DNA of 10,544 nucleotides. Source: Micrococcales bacterium (GTDB lineage Bacteria; Actinomycetota; Actinomycetes; Actinomycetales; Dermatophilaceae). The notes beneath the pieces are model-generated. The model was not told where the DNA came from and did no database searches. It saw nothing but the letters and a program-made list of their open reading frames with translations. Shown here one piece after another: positions 5,645-10,544 of the stretch. The DNA is taken from positions 1-10,544 of the forward strand of contig JAUNUZ010000045.1 of assembly GCA_030537915.1 (NCBI GenBank), in the 5' to 3' direction. The translations under genes and the position numbers were made by a program. How positions within the stretch are numbered: the stretch's first letter is position 1; every line of letters starts with the position of its first letter.

Positions 5645-7837
5645 ATGCCCGCTGCGCCCACCGACGCGGTGAGTGTCTTCCCGCGCGTCATCGTCGACGA
5701 ATCGCACAGCAACGCTTGGTCGCTCGATGAGGAGGTGGCCGCCCGCATCAATCCCGCGCAGCCGGCCGACGCGAGCTACGCCTTGGCTGCCGCGGCGCTG
5801 CGGCACCGGGGCTTCGAGGTGCTCGCGCACGCCCAGGGGTCCCTGAGCGATGCGGGCCTGGGTGCGGGTGACGTCCTCGTCCTCGCCCATCCGGCGGCCG
5901 TCGGCTCGGAGCGCGCGTCCGGCTCGGGGCTACCGCTGCTGGCGGCGGACGAGATCGATGCCGTCGAGGCGTTCGTCCGAGCGGGTGGGGGTCTGGTCGT
6001 CCTCGCGGAATGCGATCAGGACAAGTACGGCAATAACCTCAACGACCTGTTGGCCCGCTTCGGGCTGCACGTGCGGAGCGTGACCTGCCATGACGGCACG
6101 AACCGGCATAATCGTGTCTCCGCGTGGGTGCTCGCCGACCTCGGTGGCCATGCGGGCCAGGGTCTGCTGGCCGGGGTCGGGCAGGTCTGCTTCTATCGGG
6201 CCGGTGCGATCGACGTCGTCAGCGAGTCGGGCACGTCCCGCGGACCGGACGGCGACGTCGAGGTGTTCGCACGGACGAGCCCGCAGGCCTTCCCGCCGAG
6301 CGCACCTTTGGCGGTAGCCGCGCGCGCCGGCCGCGGTCGGGTGGTCGTCTTCGCGGATTCCGACCTCTTCGGCGACGACTCGATCGAAGAGTTGGACCAC
6401 CGGGCGCTGTGGGTCAACGCCGTGACGTGGGCCTGCGGTGCCGCGCCGGCCGGGGGGTCGGGTCCGGTGCCCGGTGCGCACTATGCGACCGATCCGCGCT
6501 GGCTCGACCTCAAGGCCGCCGTTGAGGGCATCCGTCCGATGCAGGTCAAGGACGGCTCGATCCCCGACGCGAGGACGCACGACCAGGCCCGCGAGCTCGT
6601 GGCTCGAATCGTCGCGGGGATCGCGGCGCTCGCACCGGATTTTCCGCATGACCAGGGCTATCTGAGCGCGCTGCAGATCGACTTCGCGCGCTGGGCCGAC
6701 AGCGGCCTGGGAGTGCCGGACTTCCTGGACTCCCTCATGAAGTTCCGCCCCGAGCTCTCTCGCGCGGATGGGGTCGTGCACCTGGTCGTCTTCCCGATGT
6801 ACACCCAGAACGGCAACCCAGACCGCAATGTCGAGGCGGTCTTGTGCTCTGTCCTGTGGCCGGACTGGCTCGCTGACATCGAGCGGGATTTCGACAACGA
6901 CGCCTTCTTGTCGATCAACTTCATCGACTTCACGTCGGGCTACGACACAAATTCAGCGGTGCTGTTCCCCGAGACCGTCGCGGTGCGGGAGGTGCCGCAG
7001 TTCACGTGGGGCGCGATTTTCTCGGATCGGGAGGCGGCGCGCTTCCGTACCGTGACGGCGGCGGCGGCGCACCTGCTCAAGCTCGACCTGCCGCCGGATG
7101 CCGAGCGCCTGGTGAGCCACCAGGAGCTGGCGCAGTCGGTCTTCGCGATGTGGGACCTCATCCACGACCGCACGCACAGCCACGGTGACCTGCCCTTCGA
7201 TCCGTTCATGATCAAGCAGCGGATGCCGTTCTGGCTCTACGCGCTGGAAGAGCTGCGCTGCGACCTCAACACCTTCCGCCAGGCCGTCATCCTGGAGGGC
7301 CGCGGGCAGCCGTTCGCCAAGGCGGTCCAGTACGCGATCGTCTTCGACCGGATCTTCCGCTTTGCGATCACCGGGGATCGAGTGCGCAACTACGACGGGC
7401 TCGGCGGGCAGCTGCTCTTCGCGTACCTGCACTCCCGCGACGCCTTGCGATGGACCGATAACCGGCTCACCTTTGACTGGCGGCGGGTGCCGGAGGCCGT
7501 CGTTGCCCTGTGCGATGAGGTCGAGACGCTTTATCGCAGCGGCATCGACCGGAGCAAGGTCGGGCACTGGCTTGCCACCTATGAGTTCGTCTCGTCCCAC
7601 GTCGCCCCGCACCCGCGCTCGGTGTGGGCCAAGGGAGCCGACGCGCTGCCGCTCGACGGGCCGCCCAAGGGCCTGGTCGACCTGGTGCTACCGGATGAGT
7701 TCCCGCTCAACGTCTTCTTTGAGGCGCTGCGCAAGAAGCTCGCGCCGGTCGTAGAGGGGACGAAGGGCATCACCGGGGTCACCGACGGCTCCCGTGCACG
7801 CACCGCGCCGGTGGAACCCACTCCGGTGCACGCGTGA
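5645..7837 (+). CDS. Two-domain protein: GATase1/DUF4350-like N-terminal domain fused to DUF6421
   Basis: The biochemical role is unknown. The product is 730 residues. Residues about 13-265 look like a class I glutamine amidotransferase-like (DUF4350/GldG-type) domain. Signs are an N-terminal VIVDESHSN strand, a GDVLVLAHP strand at 75-83, EAFVRAGGGLVVLAEC at 108-123, and GRVVVFADSDLFGDD at 231-245. A Gly/Pro-rich linker follows at about 265-283. Residues about 283-715 match DUF6421 as I recall it from Streptomyces, with VVFPMYTQNGNPDRN at 381-395, SGYDTNSAVLFPE at 431-443, WDLIHDRTHSHGDLPFDPF at 503-521 and EELRCDL at 535-541. H507, H511 and H513 with nearby acids could bind a metal; this is inference. 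There is no signal peptide or membrane helix. The ATG at 5645 has a good Shine-Dalgarno site. The stop overlaps a possible GTG of the SDR gene (GTGA). My recollection is that Streptomyces homologues are about 460 residues and lack the N-terminal domain. Confidence 0.88.
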   Translation: MPAAPTDAVSVFPRVIVDESHSNAWSLDEEVAARINPAQPADASYALAAAALRHRGFEVLAHAQGSLSDAGLGAGDVLVLAHPAAVGSERASGSGLPLLAADEIDAVEAFVRAGGGLVVLAECDQDKYGNNLNDLLARFGLHVRSVTCHDGTNRHNRVSAWVLADLGGHAGQGLLAGVGQVCFYRAGAIDVVSESGTSRGPDGDVEVFARTSPQAFPPSAPLAVAARAGRGRVVVFADSDLFGDDSIEELDHRALWVNAVTWACGAAPAGGSGPVPGAHYATDPRWLDLKAAVEGIRPMQVKDGSIPDARTHDQARELVARIVAGIAALAPDFPHDQGYLSALQIDFARWADSGLGVPDFLDSLMKFRPELSRADGVVHLVVFPMYTQNGNPDRNVEAVLCSVLWPDWLADIERDFDNDAFLSINFIDFTSGYDTNSAVLFPETVAVREVPQFTWGAIFSDREAARFRTVTAAAAHLLKLDLPPDAERLVSHQELAQSVFAMWDLIHDRTHSHGDLPFDPFMIKQRMPFWLYALEELRCDLNTFRQAVILEGRGQPFAKAVQYAIVFDRIFRFAITGDRVRNYDGLGGQLLFAYLHSRDALRWTDNRLTFDWRRVPEAVVALCDEVETLYRSGIDRSKVGHWLATYEFVSSHVAPHPRSVWAKGADALPLDGPPKGLVDLVLPDEFPLNVFFEALRKKLAPVVEGTKGITGVTDGSRARTAPVEPTPVHA

Positions 7838-8610
7838 ACGCGGACCAGGGCGTAGGCCAGGGGCGGACCGGGATGGCCCGGCCCGACCTCACCGGACGCG
7901 TGATCGTCGTCGCGGGAGCGAGCGGTGCCGCCGGCCCGCCGCTCGTGGAGCAGTTGGCGCGGGCCGGCGCCCTCGTCGTCGCGGCCGGCCGCTCCGCCGA
8001 GAATCTCGCGCCCGTCCTGAAGGCGGGCAACACCGCCGGCTCGGCGTCTGGACAGGGCCGCGTCGTCCCGGCCGTCATCGACCTCTTCGACGAGCCCGCT
8101 GTCCAGGAGTGGGCGCACGCCCTGGTGACCGAGCACGGGCGCGTCGATGGGCTCTTCCACCTCGTCGGCGGGTGGCGCGGAGGCGCCGGGATCGTTGAGT
8201 CCGACCTTGCGGACTGGCGCTGGCTGCACGACCTGCTCATCGTGACGCTGCAACACACGACGCGCGCCTTCCACGACGCGATCCGCGACGCGGGCGGCCG
8301 ACTGGCCATCGTCTCGACGCCGCAGGCCCAGGCCCCGACGGCGAAGAACGCTGCCTACGCCACTGCCAAGGCCGCGTCGGAGGCGTGGACCCTGGCGGTC
8401 GCCCACTCCTGGCGCGATTCGGACGCCGCGGCCGTCATCGTGCAGGTCAAAGCACTCCTGACCGACGCCATGCGGGAGGCCAAGCCGCAGGCCAAGTTCG
8501 CGGGTTACACCCATGTGGACGAGCTCGCGAGCAGCCTGGTTACCTTGTGGGAATCTCCAGCCGCCGATCTGAACGGGACCCGTCTGTGTCTGACACCACC
8601 GGCCGCCTAG
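7834..8610 (+). CDS. SDR family oxidoreductase
   Basis: This is a short-chain dehydrogenase/reductase of unknown substrate. Counted from the GTG at 7834 it has 258 residues. A Rossmann cofactor loop AGASGAAG lies at 27-34, in place of the usual TGxxxGxG. HLVGG at 109-113 replaces NNAG, and the catalytic set S161, Y175 and K179 (YATAK) is present, so activity is plausible. The start is uncertain. The GTG overlaps the previous stop (GTGA) but has no Shine-Dalgarno site, whereas an ATG at 7873 has a GGGGCGG stretch upstream and leaves a more usual short lead before the first beta strand (245 residues). It is the middle gene of the operon and overlaps the downstream gene by 25 bp. The genes on either side suggest a hydroxy- or oxo-amino-acid substrate, but the sequence itself does not show this. 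Confidence 0.9.
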   Translation: MNADQGVGQGRTGMARPDLTGRVIVVAGASGAAGPPLVEQLARAGALVVAAGRSAENLAPVLKAGNTAGSASGQGRVVPAVIDLFDEPAVQEWAHALVTEHGRVDGLFHLVGGWRGGAGIVESDLADWRWLHDLLIVTLQHTTRAFHDAIRDAGGRLAIVSTPQAQAPTAKNAAYATAKAASEAWTLAVAHSWRDSDAAAVIVQVKALLTDAMREAKPQAKFAGYTHVDELASSLVTLWESPAADLNGTRLCLTPPAA

Positions 8611-9674
8611 CCACCCCGACCGCCACACCTCTGCACGACCGGGATTTCCGAGGCTTCGCCAGCGACAACAACTCCGGGGTACACCCTCGCATCCTCGAGG
8701 CGCTCGCCGCCGCCAATGGGGGGCACCAGATCGCCTACGGCGGGGACGCCTACACCGCGCACCTGCGGGAGATCCTGCGCGCGCAGTTCGGCGCGGACTC
8801 CCAGGTCTACCCGGTCTTCAACGGAACAGGGGCCAATGTCGTCGCGCTGGACCTCATGACCCAGCGATGGGACGCCGTCGTATGCGCCCGCAGCGCCCAC
8901 ATCAACGTCGACGAGTGCGGCGCGCCGGAGAAGATGGCGGGCATCAAGCTCCTGCCCCTCGACACCCCCGACGGAAAACTGACGCCGGACCTCATCGACA
9001 CGGTGGCGTGGGGGTACGGCGACGAGCATCATGCCCAACCAACCGTGTTATCGGTGACGCAGAGTACCGAGCTCGGCACGGTCTACTCCGTCAAGGAGCT
9101 CGCGGCCCTTGTCGATCATGCGCACGGCAAGGGAATGGTCGTGCACCTGGACGGGGCACGACTCGCCAATGCGGCCGCTGCTCTCGATCTGCCGCTGCGG
9201 GCACTGACAAGCGACATCGGAGTCGATGTAGTCTCGCTCGGTGGCACGAAGAACGGCTGCCTCGGCGCCGAGGCCGTACTCGTGCTCGAGCCCAAAGCGG
9301 TGAGCCGGCCGCCCTTCGTGCGCAAGCTCAACGCTCAGCTCGCGAGCAAGATGCGCTTCGCCTCGGCGCAGCTCATCGCCCTGCTCGAGCACGATCTGTG
9401 GCGGGAGACCGCAGGTCACGCGAACGAGATGGCGACGGCGCTGGCCAACGCTGTTCGCGGCATCGACGGGGTGCACCTGACGCGAGAGCCGGAGGCCAAC
9501 GCGGTCTTTGCGATCCTCCCGGCGCAGGTCACGCCGCGAGTGCAGGCCCGCTACCCCTTCTACCTCTGGGACGAAGCGAGCGGGGAGGTCCGGTGGATGT
9601 GCTCCTTCGACACGACGCTCGCCGATATCGCAGGCTTTGCCGACGCGCTGCGCGAGGAGCTCGCCCGCGCCTGA
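8586..9674 (+). CDS. Low-specificity L-threonine aldolase / beta-eliminating lyase-like PLP enzyme
   Basis: This fold-type I PLP enzyme of the threonine aldolase family (PF01212 type) normally cleaves L-threonine or allo-threonine to glycine and acetaldehyde, and acts on other beta-hydroxy amino acids. From the GTG at 8586 it has 362 residues. Seen: FASDNNSGVHP at 24-34, the SDN-type variant of the family's N-terminal motif; YGGDAYT at 51-57; NGTGANV at 79-85; HLDGARLANA at 187-196, with D189 the likely PLP-nitrogen partner; and SLGGTKNG at 217-224, with K222 the Schiff-base lysine. The start overlaps the end of the SDR gene by 25 bp and has only a weak Shine-Dalgarno site, implying translational coupling. 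The open frame continues further upstream inside the SDR gene, but that part lacks homology. Its TGA shares the palindrome TGATCA with a converging minus-strand stop. The true substrate may differ from threonine. Confidence 0.93.
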   Translation: MSDTTGRLATPTATPLHDRDFRGFASDNNSGVHPRILEALAAANGGHQIAYGGDAYTAHLREILRAQFGADSQVYPVFNGTGANVVALDLMTQRWDAVVCARSAHINVDECGAPEKMAGIKLLPLDTPDGKLTPDLIDTVAWGYGDEHHAQPTVLSVTQSTELGTVYSVKELAALVDHAHGKGMVVHLDGARLANAAAALDLPLRALTSDIGVDVVSLGGTKNGCLGAEAVLVLEPKAVSRPPFVRKLNAQLASKMRFASAQLIALLEHDLWRETAGHANEMATALANAVRGIDGVHLTREPEANAVFAILPAQVTPRVQARYPFYLWDEASGEVRWMCSFDTTLADIAGFADALREELARA

Positions 9675-9677
9675 TCA
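9672..9677. other. Back-to-back stop codons in one TGATCA palindrome
   Basis: TGA at 9672-9674 ends the threonine aldolase gene on the plus strand. TGA at 9677-9675 ends the GDSL stump on the minus strand. The two converging reading frames abut with no spacer, and no terminator hairpin separates them. Confidence 0.8.
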
Positions 9678-9767
9678 CCATCGGTAGGCCGCAGACGTGC
9701 CCGCGGCGAGCGAGTCGCCGATCGCGACGTAGCGGTTCCACGCCTTGGCGGTCGGCGACCAATTCAC
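9675..9767 (-). pseudogene. N-terminal stump of an SGNH/GDSL-type hydrolase
   Basis: The frame begins with GTG at 9767-9765, which overlaps the ung stop in GTGA, and runs for only 30 codons. The encoded peptide contains WNRYVAIGDSLAAG, a good match to block I of SGNH/GDSL hydrolases, where the Ser of GDS is the nucleophile. Actinobacterial members usually begin with just such a W-x-RYVAIGDS segment 10-20 residues from the start and then continue for 200 or more residues. Here a TGA follows AAYRW, and beyond it the minus strand is only antisense to the threonine aldolase gene. The simplest reading is that an intact hydrolase once followed ung in a coupled arrangement and lost everything after its first 30 codons. 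A small functional peptide cannot be excluded, but the motif alone could not catalyse the reaction. Confidence 0.6.
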
Positions 9768-10465
9768 GGCAGGCTCCAGTCGATCGGTTCGGCGCCCTGC
9801 TGCACGAGGAAGGCGTTGACGCCGGAGAAGGGCCGCGATCCGAAGAATCCGGCGTGCGCCGACAGCGGTGACGGGTGCGGGCTCTGGACGCATGGCACCG
9901 GTGCGAGGGCGGGGCTCAGGTTCCGCGCGTCGCGCCCCCACAGGATGGCCGCCATCGGTTGGCCGTCGCGGGCCGCGCGCGCGAGCGCGGCGATGGCGCA
10001 CTCCGTGACCGTCTCCCACCCCTGGCCGCGGTGGCTGGCCGAGGTTCCCGGGCGCACTGTGAGGACTCGGTTGAGCAGGAGCACGCCACGATCCGCCCAC
10101 GGCGACAGGTCTCCGCTAGTCGGCGGACTCACGCCGAGATCGTCGCTGAGTTCGCGGTAGATGTTGACCAGGCTACGCGGGATCGGCGTGACGTCCGGCG
10201 CGACCGAGAACGACAGCCCGACGGCGTGGCCCGGTGTGGGATAGGGGTCCTGGCCGACGATGAGGACACGGACGTCGGGCAGTGGCTGTTGGAACGCGCG
10301 CAGCACGTGCGAACCGGTGGGCAGGTAGCCGCGGCCGGCGGCGACCTCCTCGCGCAGGAACTCACCAAGAGCCGCCACTCGGTTCGAGACCGGTTCGAGC
10401 GCCTCGGCCCACGTGGGGTGCACCAGTTCGCGCAGGGCCTTGGGCGGCGGAGTCGTGGGCGGCAC
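9764..10465 (-). CDS. ung: Uracil-DNA glycosylase, family 1
   Basis: Ung removes uracil from DNA to start base excision repair and is cytoplasmic. The product is 233 residues, normal for the family. Seen: the water-activating loop [14 protein letters not shown] at residues 71-84, with D73 the catalytic Asp and Y75 screening thymine; [12 protein letters not shown] at 129-140; SHRGQGWE at 144-151; and the minor-groove loop [14 protein letters not shown] at 197-210, with H197 the second catalytic residue. The start is GTG at 10465-10463. TATCCT at 10478-10473 lies 7 bases upstream and there is no Shine-Dalgarno site, which fits a leaderless mRNA. The N-terminus is short and Pro-rich, then HPTWAEAL, as in other actinobacterial homologues. 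The stop overlaps the GTG of the GDSL stump. No substitutions are seen in the key motifs. Confidence 0.97.
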   Translation of the reverse strand: MPPTTPPPKALRELVHPTWAEALEPVSNRVAALGEFLREEVAAGRGYLPTGSHVLRAFQQPLPDVRVLIVGQDPYPTPGHAVGLSFSVAPDVTPIPRSLVNIYRELSDDLGVSPPTSGDLSPWADRGVLLLNRVLTVRPGTSASHRGQGWETVTECAIAALARAARDGQPMAAILWGRDARNLSPALAPVPCVQSPHPSPLSAHAGFFGSRPFSGVNAFLVQQGAEPIDWSLP

Positions 10466-10472
10466 GAACGCG

Positions 10473-10478
10473 AGGATA
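10473..10478 (-). promoter_or_regulatory. Possible leaderless-type -10 box of ung
   Basis: TATCCT on the minus strand fits TANNNT and lies exactly 7 bases before the ung GTG, the same spacing as the TAGGGT box before selD. No -35 box is recognisable in the GC-rich stretch upstream. Confidence 0.4.
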
Positions 10479-10544
10479 CCGGCCGCGGCGGGCGCCGGCC
10501 GAGGGTGCCCTGTCCTCGACCGACGCCCGGCCCACCCTGCGAAG
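10479..10544. other. GC-rich end of the window upstream of ung
   Basis: This short stretch is very GC-rich with short inverted GCCGGC-type runs. I see no coding region or recognisable signal beyond the possible ung -10 box next to it. Confidence 0.3.

Noticed and set aside
7579..8628. A 349-codon minus-strand frame across the DUF6421/SDR junction
   Set aside because: It spans the junction of two convincing plus-strand genes and has no motif of its own.
1..10544. Mobile elements, CRISPR arrays, phage genes or toxin-antitoxin pairs
   Set aside because: No transposase or integrase motifs, terminal inverted repeats, regularly spaced repeats or phage genes were seen. The unknown pair at 1844-3162 does not show features of a known toxin-antitoxin family.

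Overview
This window looks like chromosomal DNA from a high-GC actinobacterium. GC-rich third codon positions, frequent GTG starts and ATGA/GTGA gene overlaps point that way. So does a DUF6421-SDR-threonine aldolase gene trio that I associate with actinomycetes such as Streptomyces. I cannot name the genus from sequence alone.

Left part (1-4399) is a selenocysteine locus. On the minus strand, selA (L-seryl-tRNA(Sec) selenium transferase) is followed after 1 nt by selB (Sec-specific elongation factor), which runs off the left edge. Divergent from selA are two overlapping plus-strand genes of unknown function (1844-2725, 2722-3162). Next, on the minus strand, is selC, the UCA-anticodon tRNA(Sec) (3202-3297, CCA encoded). 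Divergent from it is selD (selenophosphate synthetase, 3353-4399). Together these supply the tRNA, the Se donor, the Ser-to-Sec conversion and the decoding factor. No selenoprotein gene or convincing SECIS is visible here, so the Sec client must lie elsewhere, perhaps beyond selB.

Middle part (4449-5480) is a cytoplasmic-type L-asparaginase downstream of selD on the same strand.

Right-centre part (5645-9674) is a tightly packed three-gene plus-strand operon. It encodes a 730-residue protein with a GATase1-like/DUF4350-like N-terminal domain fused to a DUF6421 domain, an SDR-family oxidoreductase, and a low-specificity L-threonine aldolase/beta-eliminating lyase-like PLP enzyme. Both junctions overlap, so the three are probably made together. 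This is the best candidate for an undescribed pathway in the window: a conserved unknown protein (possibly a metalloenzyme) paired with beta-hydroxy-amino-acid chemistry.

Right part (9675-10465, minus) is a family-1 uracil-DNA glycosylase (ung). Its stop overlaps the GTG of a 30-codon GDSL/SGNH hydrolase stump. The stump's stop lies back-to-back with the threonine aldolase stop in a single TGATCA palindrome, which suggests an old deletion junction.

No insertion sequence, prophage, CRISPR array, rRNA or gene-free stretch over 300 bp was seen. The largest gap is 5481-5644.
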